Shown here: piece by piece, positions 28,310-40,589 of the stretch
Layout: each line of letters opens with the position of its first letter
How positions within the stretch are numbered: the stretch's first letter is position 1
Assembly: GCF_001723285.1 (NCBI RefSeq)
Contig: NZ_LPWG01000012.1
Location: 355,317 to 419,316 of the forward strand
Reading direction: 5' to 3'
DNA length: 64,000 nt
Source: Methyloceanibacter methanicus
Lineage (GTDB): Bacteria; Pseudomonadota; Alphaproteobacteria; Rhizobiales; Methyloligellaceae
Notes under the pieces: model-generated
Seen by the model: the letters and a program-made list of their open reading frames with translations, nothing else
What the model was told of the DNA's origin: nothing
The model's database searches: none
Program-made: the position numbers and the translations under genes

Positions 28310-29065
28310 ATGAGTGTGGACGCGGACAAAATGGCCTCAAAGGGAAGTAATTGGGAGACGGTTCGCGTCGTCATTCACGCCCTCATTCTCGCGCTGATCG
28401 TGCGCGTGTTTCTGTTTCAGCCCTTCAACATTCCTTCGGGCTCCATGATCCCCACGCTGCTGGTGGGCGATTATCTGTTCGTCTCGAAATACAGCTACGG
28501 CTATAGCCGCTACTCGTTTCCGTTCGGCTTGAACCTGTTCTCCGGACGCGTCTGGGCCGCGGAGCCCGAGCGCGGGGACGTCGTGGTCTTCAAATTGCCC
28601 AGCGACAACGACACCGACTACATCAAGCGCGTGATCGGCCTTCCCGGCGACGAGATCCAGATGATCCAAGGGGTCCTGCACATCAACGGCAAGGCCGTGG
28701 ACAAGGTGAAGGTCGAAGACTTCGTCATGCCGGGCTTTGGTAGGGAGAACCGCCACTTCACCCGCTACATGGAGACGCTTCCCAACGGCGTCAGCTATCC
28801 CGTGCTGGATCTCGTCAACGAGGGGGTCGGCGACAATACGGATGTCTACAAGGTGCCCGAGGGGCACTTCTTCATGATGGGCGACAATCGCGACAACTCC
28901 ACCGACAGCCGTTTTCTGTCGGAGGTCGGGTTCGTCCCCTTCGAAAACCTCGTCGGCAAGGCTCAGGTGATCTTCTTCTCCATCGACGAGGATTCGAGTT
29001 TCTGGCAGGTCTGGCGCTGGCCGACCGACGTTCGCTGGAACCGCATATTCAAATCGGTGAACTAG
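28310..29065 (+). CDS. lepB: Signal peptidase I
   Basis: Inner-membrane serine/lysine protease removing signal peptides. After a cytosolic N-terminus one helix (VVIHALILALIVRVFLF) anchors it. The catalytic Ser lies in NIPSGSMIPTL (Ser45 by my count) and the catalytic Lys in DYIKRVIGLPGD; the closing box is MMGDNRDNSTDSR. Total length 251. ATG at 28310 follows AAGGAGAGCGCCGC. It precedes rnc by four bases, the conserved lepB-rnc-era operon. Confidence 0.97.
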   Translation: MSVDADKMASKGSNWETVRVVIHALILALIVRVFLFQPFNIPSGSMIPTLLVGDYLFVSKYSYGYSRYSFPFGLNLFSGRVWAAEPERGDVVVFKLPSDNDTDYIKRVIGLPGDEIQMIQGVLHINGKAVDKVKVEDFVMPGFGRENRHFTRYMETLPNGVSYPVLDLVNEGVGDNTDVYKVPEGHFFMMGDNRDNSTDSRFLSEVGFVPFENLVGKAQVIFFSIDEDSSFWQVWRWPTDVRWNRIFKSVN

Positions 29066-29069
29066 GATC

Positions 29070-29783
29070 GTGGGCAAGCGGCGCATCTCGGATATCGGCC
29101 GGTTGGCCGAACGTGTCGGACACACCTTCGAGACGCCCGCACTTTTGAAACTTGCCCTGACCCATGCCAGCACGCACCCCGGTTCGAAACCGAACGAAGA
29201 CAACGAGCGTCTTGAGTTCCTGGGCGACCGCGTCTTGGGTCTGGCCATCGCGCAACTGCTCTCGGAACGCTTCCCCCAGGCGAGCGAAGGGGAGCTGGCG
29301 CGCTGGTTCAACCATCTCGTCCGCACCGAAACCTGCGCCGAGGCCGGTCAAAGCTGGCAACTGGGCGATTACATCCTGATGAGTGGTGGCGAGGCGGGCT
29401 CCGGCGGACGGCGCAAGAAGACGATTCTCGCCAATGCCTGCGAGGCGGTGCTGGGCGCCGTGTTCTCCGATGCCGGCTACGATGTCGCGCGCGATGTCAT
29501 CTGGCGGACGTGGGAGCCGTATCTCGCCGAGCTGAAAGATGCCGCGCCCGACGCCAAGTCCGTCTTGCAGGAGTGGGCGCAAGGGCGCCAGCTGCCGCTG
29601 CCGAACTACATCGAGGTCGCCCGCGAAGGCCCGGACCATGCCCCGCGCTTCACCGCCGAAGTGCATGTGGCGGGCATTGCCCCCGAGCGGGGCGAGGGTG
29701 CGAACAAGCGCGCGGCCGAACAGGCCGCGGCCCTGGCCATGCTGCTGCGCGAAGGCGTCTGGCAGGCGGCCGCCAATGACTGA
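29070..29783 (+). CDS. rnc: Ribonuclease III
   Basis: Double-strand RNA endonuclease for rRNA and mRNA processing, 237 residues. The catalytic signature is DNERLEFLGDRVLGLAIAQL, with the second acidic site near NACEAVLGAVFSDAGYDVAR. A C-terminal dsRNA-binding domain starts around residue 160 (AKSVLQEWAQGRQLPLPNYI) and ends GANKRAAEQAAALAMLL. GTG start at 29070; lepB ends four bases before. The stop overlaps era by eight bases. Confidence 0.97.
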   Translation: MGKRRISDIGRLAERVGHTFETPALLKLALTHASTHPGSKPNEDNERLEFLGDRVLGLAIAQLLSERFPQASEGELARWFNHLVRTETCAEAGQSWQLGDYILMSGGEAGSGGRRKKTILANACEAVLGAVFSDAGYDVARDVIWRTWEPYLAELKDAAPDAKSVLQEWAQGRQLPLPNYIEVAREGPDHAPRFTAEVHVAGIAPERGEGANKRAAEQAAALAMLLREGVWQAAAND

Positions 29784-30705
29784 CCTGCCAACGACCGATA
29801 CGCCCGACGGCCCGACGCGCTGCGGGTTCGTGGCCTTGATCGGCGCGCCCAACAGCGGCAAGTCGACCCTGACGAACGCGCTGGTCGGCGCCAAGGTGTC
29901 CATCGTGACCCACAAGGCGCAGACCACGCGCGGGCCGGTGCGCGGGATCGTGCTGGCGGGTGAGGCGCAAGTGATCCTGGTCGATACGCCCGGCATTTTT
30001 CAGCCCAAGCGCCGTCTCGATCGGGCCATGGCCCAAGCGGCGTGGGACCGGGCCGGGGACGCCGACATCGTGGCTCTCGTGGTGGATGCGGCGCGCGGGC
30101 TCGACGACAAGCTTGCGCCCATCGTCGAACATCTGCCTGAACTCAACCGGCCGGTGATCGCGGTGCTGAACAAGGTCGATCTCGTCAAGAAGCCGGCGCT
30201 CCTGAAGCTCACGTCCGAGCTCATGGCGCTCAAGGCCTTCGCCGAGATCTTCATGGTGTCGGCGCTGACCGGGGACGGCGTGGACGATTTGCGGGCCTAT
30301 CTCGCAAATGCCGTTGCCGAAGGACCTTGGCTGTTTCCGGAGGACCAGCTCTCGGATGCCTCGCTGAGGCAGACCGCGGCCGAGATCACCCGGGAGAAGC
30401 TGTTCTTGCGCCTGCACGAAGAGCTGCCTTACGCGCTCACGGTCGAGACCACCGCGTGGAAAGAGCTCAAGGACCAAAGCGTCCGCATCGAACAAACCAT
30501 CTTCGTCGAACGCGAGAGCCAGCGGCGGATCGTACTCGGCGCCAAGGGCCAGATGATCAGGGAGATCGGCCAGGCGGCGCGCGAGGAGATCGCCGAGATC
30601 GCGGGCGTGCCGGTCCATCTGTTCCTGTTCGTAAAGGTGCGCGAGCGCTGGGGCGAAGATCCCGAGCGTTTCCGCGAAATGGGCCTCGACTATCCCAAGA
30701 GCTGA
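29776..30705 (+). CDS. era: GTPase Era
   Basis: Ribosome-assembly GTPase acting on the 16S rRNA 3' end at the membrane face. G1 is GAPNSGKST, G3 DTPG in VILVDTPGIFQPKRRLDR, G4 NKVD, G5 SALTGDG, followed by a C-terminal KH domain (QRRIVLGAKGQMIREIGQAA with GAKGQMI). 309 residues from ATG 29776, overlapping rnc's end. The switch region carries TTRGPVRGI. Confidence 0.97.
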   Translation: MTDLPTTDTPDGPTRCGFVALIGAPNSGKSTLTNALVGAKVSIVTHKAQTTRGPVRGIVLAGEAQVILVDTPGIFQPKRRLDRAMAQAAWDRAGDADIVALVVDAARGLDDKLAPIVEHLPELNRPVIAVLNKVDLVKKPALLKLTSELMALKAFAEIFMVSALTGDGVDDLRAYLANAVAEGPWLFPEDQLSDASLRQTAAEITREKLFLRLHEELPYALTVETTAWKELKDQSVRIEQTIFVERESQRRIVLGAKGQMIREIGQAAREEIAEIAGVPVHLFLFVKVRERWGEDPERFREMGLDYPKS

Positions 30706-30937
30706 GCGCGCCGGACGTGGCCGGCCCAGCCTCGCGCAACCAGGGTCGCAACAGACGGCGTTAGCGCAGACACCCTCAAAGACGGTCCGCGGTTTCGGAG
30801 CAGCGCCAAAACGTGACCGGCTGTCGCATGGCTGTCATATGCCCAGGTAAAGGTTTGCGCAGTCCCGGGCATTCTCCCGACCTCGGCACAAGGCTAAGCG
30901 AAGAATTAGAAGCAGCATTCAATTTGTGGGCACTGAC

Positions 30938-31318
30938 ATGAAGCACATAATTCTCAAGCCATTTCTGGTCATAACCTTTGGAACGAGCGCAACGCTGGCC
31001 TTTGCCTTTGACAAGGCGATCGACGAAGCAAAGTGCGCAGGGATTTTCTACGTAAACAAGGAACTCGCACAAAAGGGCAGCGGCGGCAACGGCAAGCCCG
31101 TAAGCTATTGGCAGGACCTGACGGAGAAGGCGCGAGAGCTCGCGTTCGAAGCCGCAAAGGACACGAAGACAAAGGACGCGGTGGAAGTGGAGATTGGCGA
31201 CATCTCCACCAGCATGGGACTGGCCGTTGAGAAGGAAGACCCCGAGATGCTGGCCCATCTCGGCGAAGCGACGCCGCGCTGCGAGGAGCTCGTCAACGCT
31301 TCGACAAGCACGCCCTAG
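30938..31318 (+). CDS. Small secreted protein of unknown function
   Basis: A 126-residue protein with a signal peptide (MKHIILKPFLVITFGTSATL ending near AFAFDKA) and a mature region of about 103 residues. Two cysteines (EAKCAGIFYVN near the start, TPRCEELVN near the end) could form one disulfide. The rest is polar and helical (DLTEKARELAFEAAKDTKTK). I do not recognise the family. ATG at 30938 is preceded by a lower-GC region and a weak ribosome site (GTGGGC). It lies between era and recO, which are usually adjacent, and has its own 232-base upstream region, so it is probably a separate transcription unit. Confidence 0.65.
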   Translation: MKHIILKPFLVITFGTSATLAFAFDKAIDEAKCAGIFYVNKELAQKGSGGNGKPVSYWQDLTEKARELAFEAAKDTKTKDAVEVEIGDISTSMGLAVEKEDPEMLAHLGEATPRCEELVNASTSTP

Positions 31319-31471
31319 TTCCGTCGCCCGTCCCCTTGCCAACGCAGACATCCTGCTCCGTCGAGATCACTTCTTGTGCCCATGGCCTAGGCAACACCAC
31401 GAATCGTGGGCCAAGCTGCGTATACGGACAGCAGCGGCCACAGCCGGGAACGCGCAAAGACGGGAGCGTAC

Positions 31472-32202
31472 GTGGACTGGAGCGACGAAGGCATCTTCTT
31501 GAGCGGCAAGCCGCTCGGCGAGGCCAACCTCATCGCGGAGGTCTTGACGCTCGAGCACGGCCGCCATCTGGGGCTCGTGCGCGGCGGGCGTTCCCGGCGC
31601 ATCCGCCCGACGCTGCAGCCCGGCAACCTCGTCCGGGTGACCTGGCGGGCGCGGCTCGCCGAGCACCTGGGCGGTTACCATGTGGAACTGATGGAAGCCC
31701 ACGGGGCCCGTGTGCTGGACGATCCGCGCGCGCTTGCCGCCATCGGCACGATCGGGGAACTCGTGAAGCTCCTGCCCGAGCGCGACCCGCACCCGGAACT
31801 CTATGCGACGACCCTGCATGTGCTGCGCTCGTTCGCCGAGCCGGAGATCTGGCCGGCGCTGCTGGTCTATTGGGAGTTCCAGCTCCTCCAAGAGCTCGGC
31901 TTCGGCCTCGACCTGACCTCCTGCGCGGCCACGGGCACGACCGAGGATCTGGTCTATGTCTCCCCCAAATCGGCACGCGCCGTCAGCCGCGAGGCCGGCG
32001 CGCCTTACGCGGACAAGATGCTGCCGCTGCCGCGCTTCCTGATCGACAGCACCGCGCCGCTCGCGCCCGCGGACATCGTCGCAGGGTTCGATCTGATCGG
32101 CTACTTCCTGGAGCGCGACGTGCTCGCCCCGCACGGGCTCAAATTCCCCGCGCGCGGGGCCGGTTGCTGGATCTGCTGCAACGCGCGCCGCACGCCGCCT
32201 GA
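31472..32202 (+). CDS. recO: DNA repair protein RecO, one frameshift
   Basis: Recombination mediator of the RecFOR pathway. GTG at 31472 begins MDWSDEGIFLSGKPLGEANL, the usual RecO opening, with GGGAGCG upstream. It continues LIAEVLTLEHGRHLGLVRGG (OB fold), then the helical domain LVYWEFQLLQELGFGLDLTS and LPRFLIDSTAPLAPADIVAG. Near 32145-32156 the frame changes in a CG run; the expected end GRLLDLLQRAPHAA-stop is in another frame and stops at 32202. With one base added the gene is exactly 244 codons, the normal length. The cysteine SCAATGTTEDLVYVSPKS marks the family's first zinc-site region, though the full four-cysteine set is not kept. Confidence 0.93.
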
Positions 32203-32250
32203 GGCCGTGTGCCGCTTGAGGCGACTCACGGGATGCGTTAAGCGCGTCAC

Positions 32251-34503
32251 ATGGGAAAACGCGCGACGCCCCCCGAGCAGGGGCCCATCGAACCGATCGA
32301 TCTGAAAGAGGCGCTGGAAGAGCGCTATCTCGCCTACGCCCTGTCCACGATCACCCACCGGGCGCTTCCGGACGTGCGCGACGGGCTGAAGCCCGTGCAC
32401 CGGCGGCTGCTTTACGCCATGCAGCAGCTGCGCCTGCAGCCGCAGGGCGAATTCCGCAAATGCGCGAAGATCGTCGGCGACACGATGGGCAATTTCCATC
32501 CTCACGGCAATCAGGCGATCTACGACGCGCTGGCCCGCCTCGCGCAGGATTTCGCCGTGCGCTATCCGCTCGTCGACGGGCAGGGGAATTTCGGCAATAT
32601 CGACGGCGATAACCCCGCCGCCGATCGCTACACCGAGGCGCGGCTGACCGACATCGCCGCGCGGCTCCTGGAAGGCATCGACGAGGACACGGTCGATTTC
32701 CGCCCCAACTACGACGGGCGCGAGATGGAGCCGTCCGTGCTGCCGGCGAACTTCCCGAACCTGCTGGCCAACGGGGCCTCGGGCATCGCCGTCGGTATGG
32801 CGACGAACATCCCGCCGCACAACGTCGCCGAGCTCTGCGACGCGGCGCTGCATCTCATCAAGTTTCCCAATGCCACCGCCGACAAGCTCGTCGCCTTCGT
32901 GCCGGGCCCGGATCTGCCCACGGGCGGGATCATGGTCGAGCCGCGCGAACAGATCGTCGAGGCCTACAAGACGGGGCGGGGCTCGTTCCGCCTGCGCGCG
33001 CGCTGGGAGAAGGAAGATGCGGGCCGCGGCACCTACCAGATCGTGGTCACCGAGATTCCGTATCAGGTGCCGAAGGCGCGGCTCGTCGCACGCATCGCCG
33101 AATTGCTCCAGGCGAAGAAGCTGCCTCTGCTGGCCGACGTGCGCGACGAGTCCGCCGAGGACGTGCGGCTGGTCCTGGAACCCAAGAGCCGCACCGTCGA
33201 TCCCACGCTGCTCATGGAGTCGCTGTTCAAGCTGACCGAACTCGAGACGCGCGTGCCGCTCAACATGAACGTGCTGAGCCAGGGCAAGATCCCGAACGTG
33301 CTGAGTCTGCGCCAGGTGCTGCTGGAATGGCTGGCGCACCGGCAGCAGGTGCTCGTGCGGCGATCGAACTTCCGGCTTTCCAAGATCGACCACCGGCTGG
33401 AGGTCTTGGCCGGCTACCTGATCGTCTATCTGAACCTCGACAAGGTCATCAAGATCGTGCGGGAGGAGGACGAGCCGAAGCCCGTGCTCATCAAGGCGTT
33501 CAAGCTCACCGACGTCCAGGCCGAAGCCATTCTCAACATGCGGCTGCGCGCCTTGCGGAAGCTGGAGGAGATGGAGATCCGCCGTGAGCACGACGCGCTC
33601 ACCAAGGAGCGCAAGGAGCTGACGGCGCTGCTGAAGTCCGAAGACAAGCAGTGGAAACGGATCGCCGACGAGATCAAGGACGTGAAAGAGGCGTTCAGCC
33701 CGAAGACCGAACTCGGCCGCCGCCGCACCAGTTTCGCGGACGCGCCCGAAGACGTCGCGGACGTTCTGGCGGAGGCGATGATCGAGAAGGAGCCGATCAC
33801 CGTTGTCCTGTCCGATAAAGGATGGATACGGACGATCAAGGGCCACAACACGGACGTCTCGAAACTGTCCTTCAAGGACGGCGACCGGCTGAGGCAACTC
33901 TTGCACGCGCAAACGACCGACACGCTGCTGCTGTTCGCTACCAATGGGCGTTTCTACTCGCTCGCCGCCGACAAGCTGCCGGGCGGGCGCGGACACGGGG
34001 AGCCCTTTCGCCTCATGATCGACATCGAGGACGCCGGGGATTGCGTCGAGCTGATCGTGCATCAGCCGGGCCGGAAACTGCTTGTGGCCTCATTGAGCGG
34101 CTACGGCTTCGTGGCGGCGGAAGACGACGTGATCGCCATGACGCGCAAGGGCAAGCAGATCCTGAATGTGAAGGCGCCTGACGAGGCGGCGGTCTGCGCG
34201 CCGGTGTCCGGCGACAGCGTCGCCGTCATCGGCGACAACCGGAAGCTGTTGCTGTTCCCGCTCTCCGAACTGCCCGAGATGCCGCGCGCAAGGGCGGTAC
34301 GGTTGCAGCGCTATCGCGACGGCGGCCTTGCGGACGCGAAGACCTTCGCGAAGAAAGAGGGGCTCGTCTATATCGATGCGGCGAAGCGGAGCTTCACCCT
34401 GGCGTCCGCCGACTTGCGCGACTGGTGGGGCGCCAGGGCCGCCGCCGGCCGCTTGCCGCCACGAGGCTTTCCGAAGTCGGGCAAGTTCGGGGACAAGTTC
34501 TAG
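32251..34503 (+). CDS. parC: DNA topoisomerase IV subunit A
   Basis: Type IIA topoisomerase breakage-reunion subunit, 750 residues. Markers: [23 protein letters not shown] at the N-terminus, the QRDR region [20 protein letters not shown], and the catalytic Tyr in [10 protein letters not shown]. Further on are [20 protein letters not shown] and the C-terminal beta-pinwheel ([20 protein letters not shown]). The shorter C-terminal domain and the absence of a GyrA box favour ParC over GyrA. It follows recO by 48 bases and is convergent with bpt. Confidence 0.94.
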   Translation: MGKRATPPEQGPIEPIDLKEALEERYLAYALSTITHRALPDVRDGLKPVHRRLLYAMQQLRLQPQGEFRKCAKIVGDTMGNFHPHGNQAIYDALARLAQDFAVRYPLVDGQGNFGNIDGDNPAADRYTEARLTDIAARLLEGIDEDTVDFRPNYDGREMEPSVLPANFPNLLANGASGIAVGMATNIPPHNVAELCDAALHLIKFPNATADKLVAFVPGPDLPTGGIMVEPREQIVEAYKTGRGSFRLRARWEKEDAGRGTYQIVVTEIPYQVPKARLVARIAELLQAKKLPLLADVRDESAEDVRLVLEPKSRTVDPTLLMESLFKLTELETRVPLNMNVLSQGKIPNVLSLRQVLLEWLAHRQQVLVRRSNFRLSKIDHRLEVLAGYLIVYLNLDKVIKIVREEDEPKPVLIKAFKLTDVQAEAILNMRLRALRKLEEMEIRREHDALTKERKELTALLKSEDKQWKRIADEIKDVKEAFSPKTELGRRRTSFADAPEDVADVLAEAMIEKEPITVVLSDKGWIRTIKGHNTDVSKLSFKDGDRLRQLLHAQTTDTLLLFATNGRFYSLAADKLPGGRGHGEPFRLMIDIEDAGDCVELIVHQPGRKLLVASLSGYGFVAAEDDVIAMTRKGKQILNVKAPDEAAVCAPVSGDSVAVIGDNRKLLLFPLSELPEMPRARAVRLQRYRDGGLADAKTFAKKEGLVYIDAAKRSFTLASADLRDWWGARAAAGRLPPRGFPKSGKFGDKF

Positions 34504-34517
34504 CGCGGCGGCAAGGT

Positions 34518-35273
34518 TTAGCGGGGCGGAACCGCGAGGCCGCGGCTGCGAACCCAGCCTTTGGAGGTCAGGCGTTCCTGCGGCTGGAAGCGCTCCTTGT
34601 AGCGCATCTTGCGCGAGCCCTCGATCCAATAGCCCAGATACACATAGGGGTATCCCATGGACCGCGCGTACTCGACATGTTCGAGGATCATATACGTGCC
34701 GAGACTGCGCGGGGCCCAATCCGGATCGAAGAAGCTGTAGACCATGGAGATGCCGTCACTCAGCCGGTCGCACAGGGCGGCGGCGACCAGCGGGGCCGCT
34801 CCGGTCCGTTCGTCGGGCTTCTGCCGGTACTCGGTGATGAAGGTCTCGACCACGCTGTCTTCCACCATGAGCGAGAAATCGAGAACGCTCATCTCGGCCA
34901 TACCGCCGTCCCCGTGCCGCGCCTCGATATAGTCGCGGAACAGGCCGTACTGCTCGGAGCTTGGCGCGGCCGGTTTCCGCGTGGCGATCAAATCCCTGTT
35001 CTGCCGGGAGATCCGCTTCAAGGACCGCTTGGGCTCGAACTCGTTCACGAGCAGGCGCACGGGGACGCACGCCGAGCAGGCGTCGCAATAGGGCATGTAG
35101 GCGATGTTCTGGCTGCGCCGGAATCCGCCCTTGAGCAGATTGTCGATGAGGAAGCCGGGTTTGTCCCGGGTCAGGTGCGTGAAGAGCTTCCGCTCCATCC
35201 GGCCCGCCAGATAGGGGCAGGGCTGGGGGGCGGTGATGTAGAACTCCGGAAAGTTATTCTTGTGTTCTGTCAC
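34518..35273 (-). CDS. bpt: Aspartate/glutamate leucyltransferase (N-end rule, Bpt)
   Basis: Transfers leucine from aminoacyl-tRNA to N-terminal Asp or Glu, marking proteins for ClpSAP degradation. Family features: CPYLAGRMERKLFTHL with the first Cys, RRSQNIAYMPYCDACSACVP with the Cys cluster, SLKRISRQNRDL, and the acyltransferase core MVYSFFDPDWAPRSLGTYMI followed by YPYVYLGYWIEGSRKMRYKE. I take the GTG at 35273 (MTEHKNNFPEFYITAPQPCP) rather than the TTG ten codons upstream. It is convergent with parC, 14 bases apart. Confidence 0.94.
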   Translation of the reverse strand: MTEHKNNFPEFYITAPQPCPYLAGRMERKLFTHLTRDKPGFLIDNLLKGGFRRSQNIAYMPYCDACSACVPVRLLVNEFEPKRSLKRISRQNRDLIATRKPAAPSSEQYGLFRDYIEARHGDGGMAEMSVLDFSLMVEDSVVETFITEYRQKPDERTGAAPLVAAALCDRLSDGISMVYSFFDPDWAPRSLGTYMILEHVEYARSMGYPYVYLGYWIEGSRKMRYKERFQPQERLTSKGWVRSRGLAVPPR

Positions 35274-35439
35274 GGCACCGGACCGGAAGCGAATCCAAGT
35301 CAATCCTTGAGCTAGCTTAAGCGAGGACCGGCGGCGGGCGCAATCGGCTCGGCACCTGCGGCGGATTGACCCTGGAAAACCCGAAACCGCGCTTCCGGCC
35401 CGTTTCCTGTCACATCGGGGCTCGTAAGACCGGGCCGCA

Positions 35440-35949
35440 TCAGTCGCGGGGCTGGAAAGCAGCCGTGGGCCGGTTGATCACGAGAACCCCTGCCAGGATG
35501 TCGTGCAAGCAGCGCTTGCGGGAATCGAAGAAGCACCACAGCAGGATCGGGAAGAACAACGTCAGCGAGAACCAGAACAGGAGCGCATGGAACGCCGCGA
35601 TCAGAGGCGTGACCTTGCCGCCGAACCACATGGGCACGGCGAGCCCCATCGTGCGCTGGCCGATCGTGGACGATTTCGGCCCGCCGATCGTGAAGGCGTT
35701 GTAGCCGAGGCCGACAATGGGAAAGATCATCCCGAACAGCAACCAGCCAAGGCCAAGCGTCAGAACGCCGAGCACAGCCACGAAAACAAAGGCGATCACG
35801 GTCAGAAGGGCGATGATGACCGCGTCGATGAGGAAGGCGACGCAGCGCTTGCGGATGACCGCGGTGAAGAGCTGAGGCTCCGTCACCGGATTGTAAGCAT
35901 GAACTTGCGCGGGAAAGGTCGTCTCGCTGCGGGTCATTTGGTTCGACAT
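35440..35949 (-). CDS. RDD-family membrane protein
   Basis: A 169-residue membrane protein with the RDD domain: RKRCVAFLIDAVIIALLTVI carries the Arg and Asp of the name, a second helix pair (FGMIFPIVGLGYNAFTIGGP) leads to the conserved TIGQRTMGLAV, and the last helix LFFPILLWCFFDSRKRCLHD ends with the second Asp and LAGVLVINRP. The start is ATG at 35949 (MSNQMTRSE) behind GTGGAGA. Transport is often proposed for the family but unproven. It is upstream of bpt on the same strand, 166 bases apart. Confidence 0.9.
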   Translation of the reverse strand: MSNQMTRSETTFPAQVHAYNPVTEPQLFTAVIRKRCVAFLIDAVIIALLTVIAFVFVAVLGVLTLGLGWLLFGMIFPIVGLGYNAFTIGGPKSSTIGQRTMGLAVPMWFGGKVTPLIAAFHALLFWFSLTLFFPILLWCFFDSRKRCLHDILAGVLVINRPTAAFQPRD

Positions 35950-36130
35950 TGGGTCTCCACGTAAAGGCATAACTGCTGTTCATATGGGAATTCCCTCCCA
36001 GATTCGCAACGTGAAGGCGCCGCGGCGGAACTCCAAGCCCCCCGTCGGTTGCCGTCGGCAAGGGGACGCCTTAGGATTCGCGCACGACAGATTCGTCTTT
36101 CATCCCCAGGAGCGTCCAGGGAGACAGCGC

Positions 36131-36774
36131 ATGCGGCGGACGGTTTTTGCAGTCGCGCTTGCGGGCCTTCTCGCAAGTGTCGGGCAAGGCCTGGCATGTG
36201 AGGGCAGCGACGTCATTTTCGAGGACAAGTTCCAGGACAACGGAGGCGGCTGGTCCCAGAAGGACACCGTCTCGATCGGCGATGGGGCGTTGTCGTTCGC
36301 GCTGCCGGCGGACGATATGCAGTCCAATCTCAATGTCATGTTCTCGGTCGACGATGCCGATGTCTGCGTGGAGGCGGTCTGGCCCACGCCCGACGCACCG
36401 GCCGAGGGAGATGAGACACCGCAGATTTTAGGCGCGGGGCTCCTCTTTTGGGGCGAGAACAACCGCACGTATTACCAGTTCGGAGTTCTCAACAACGGCC
36501 GCTACTGGATCGCGCGCAAACAGGACGCGCCTGGGTCGGGACGATCGCGGCCAATATCGACAGCCCCGCCATCGAGACCGCGCCGGGTGCCTCCAACACT
36601 TTGCGTGTCGATGCCAAAGGCAACACGCTTGGCTTCTACATCAATGGCACAAAGGTCCGCGAACTCCGGGGGCAGGCGCCGAAGGGCAGTTGGCGCTTCG
36701 GAGTCTCGGGCGACAATTTCGACAAGAGCGACGAAGCGACGGTGCTCTTCACCAAGATGAAGGTCACGGACTAA
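36131..36774 (+). CDS. Secreted beta-sandwich (concanavalin-like) protein, one frameshift
   Basis: Signal peptide (MRRTVFAVALAGLLASVGQG, then LACEG), followed by about 190 residues with a jelly-roll pattern: IFEDKFQDNGGGWSQKD, QSNLNVMFSVDDADVCVEAV, GAGLLFWGENNRTYYQFGVL, then TLRVDAKGNTLGFYINGTKV and WRFGVSGDNFDKSDEATVLF. This is the layout of the DUF1080/LamG-like fold found in carbohydrate-binding and other secreted proteins. Near 36526 one G is missing; with it the join reads ARKQDGAWVGTIAANIDSPA and the gene is exactly 215 codons. The strong site GGGAGACAGCGC precedes ATG 36131. Function not known. It is convergent with hemB, 13 bases apart. Confidence 0.75.
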
Positions 36775-36787
36775 GCGCGCTGCGCCG

Positions 36788-39324
<2,537 letters not shown>

Positions 39325-39473
39325 TGCGCGCCCCGTCCGAACGTGCGGCAGGGCAGCGGCTTGTGGTTTGCGCCTTGGGATGGTAGCTGCGCCGGACGGG
39401 CCGACACCGCACCTGTTACGCGCGTTTTTGCCGTCGCCCTCGCACTTGGATCCGTTCTTGGGAGCTTACGCGA

Positions 39474-40538
39474 TTGTCCGAACCGCTTGGGATCACGTTC
39501 GCCGAACATGACCGTGCCGGCGTCGTCACGCTTGACCGGCCCGCAAGGCTGAACGCGTTGACGCGCGACATGTTCGAGGCTTTGACCGCCAATTACCGCC
39601 GCTGGGAACCCGCTGCGCAGATTTACGGCGTGGTGATGGAGTCCACCCACCCCAAGGTGTTCTGCAGCGGTGGCGATCTGAAAGTCCTGAACCAACTCAA
39701 CCATGACGGCGCCGTCGACGAGATACGCGAATTCTACCGCTCTGCTTATACCCATGTCTGGGTCCTTGAGAAATTCATCCGTCCCAACGTCCCGCTGATC
39801 AACGGGCTCGCGTTCGGCGGTGGGGTCGGAATCTCTCTGCTCGGGACTCATTGTATCGCTGGGGAAGGCTATCGGTTCGCGATGCCCCAAGTCGGGATCG
39901 GATTTCTGCCCGACATTGGCGGAACCTATTTTCTGCCGCGCCTCTTCGGTTGGGTCGGAACGTATCTGGCTCTCACGGGCGCCGAGATCGGACCGGCCGA
40001 TGCACATCGTCTACGTCTCGTAAGCCACTATATTCCATCGGCTTATTTCGGCGTGATCAAGGCCGCGCTGTCGGACAATCACCCGATCGACCGGCTTCTG
40101 GATGGGCTGCACCAGGACCCGGGCGAAGGCGACCTGGTCCGGATGACCCCCGCCATCAACCGCATCTTCTCCGCGCCGACGGTGGAAGAGATCCTGGAAC
40201 GCCTCGACGCGGAGCCCGAAGGGCCCTTCGAGGATTGGGCCAAAAAGACGGCGGCAACCCTCCGGCAGAAATCGCCCACTTCACTCAAGATCGCGCTGCA
40301 GCAGATGCGGCGCGGCAAGTCGCTGAGCCTGGCCGAGGCCCTGAAGCTGGAATTCCGCCTGGCCTCGCATCTCGTGACCATGCCCGACTTCAAAGAGGGC
40401 ATCGATGCGAAGATCGCCGGCAAGGGACGGGGGCCGAAATGGACTCCGGAAACCGTTGCCGCGGTGGACGATGCGCGCATCGAACGGCTGTTCGAAACCC
40501 CCGTGGACGGTGAACTCGAGCTTAACGAGCCAGCGTAG
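39474..40538 (+). CDS. Enoyl-CoA hydratase/isomerase family, 3-hydroxyisobutyryl-CoA hydrolase-like
   Basis: Crotonase-fold protein of 354 residues, the length of the HIBYL-CoA hydrolase branch (valine breakdown). Segments: GVVTLDRPARLNALTRDMFE, FCSGGDLKVLNQ, PLINGLAFGGGVGISLLGTH (oxyanion hole), FAMPQVGIGFLPDIGGTYFL with the catalytic Glu position occupied by Gln-Val-Gly-Ile (branch members have PE(T/V)xIG; here the Glu is a Gln), and the C-terminal EFRLASHLVTMPDFKEGIDA. TTG at 39474 follows GGAGC. The Glu-to-Gln change deserves care in naming the activity. Confidence 0.8.
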   Translation: MSEPLGITFAEHDRAGVVTLDRPARLNALTRDMFEALTANYRRWEPAAQIYGVVMESTHPKVFCSGGDLKVLNQLNHDGAVDEIREFYRSAYTHVWVLEKFIRPNVPLINGLAFGGGVGISLLGTHCIAGEGYRFAMPQVGIGFLPDIGGTYFLPRLFGWVGTYLALTGAEIGPADAHRLRLVSHYIPSAYFGVIKAALSDNHPIDRLLDGLHQDPGEGDLVRMTPAINRIFSAPTVEEILERLDAEPEGPFEDWAKKTAATLRQKSPTSLKIALQQMRRGKSLSLAEALKLEFRLASHLVTMPDFKEGIDAKIAGKGRGPKWTPETVAAVDDARIERLFETPVDGELELNEPA

Positions 40539-40589
40539 ATTTTCTAAGAATCGTTGGAATCAAACGCCATCCCCGCAAACATCAACAAG

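Noticed and set aside
32101..34062. 653-codon open frame antisense to parC
   Set aside because: Antisense shadow of a well conserved gene; sequence is His/Arg/Leu-rich without motifs.
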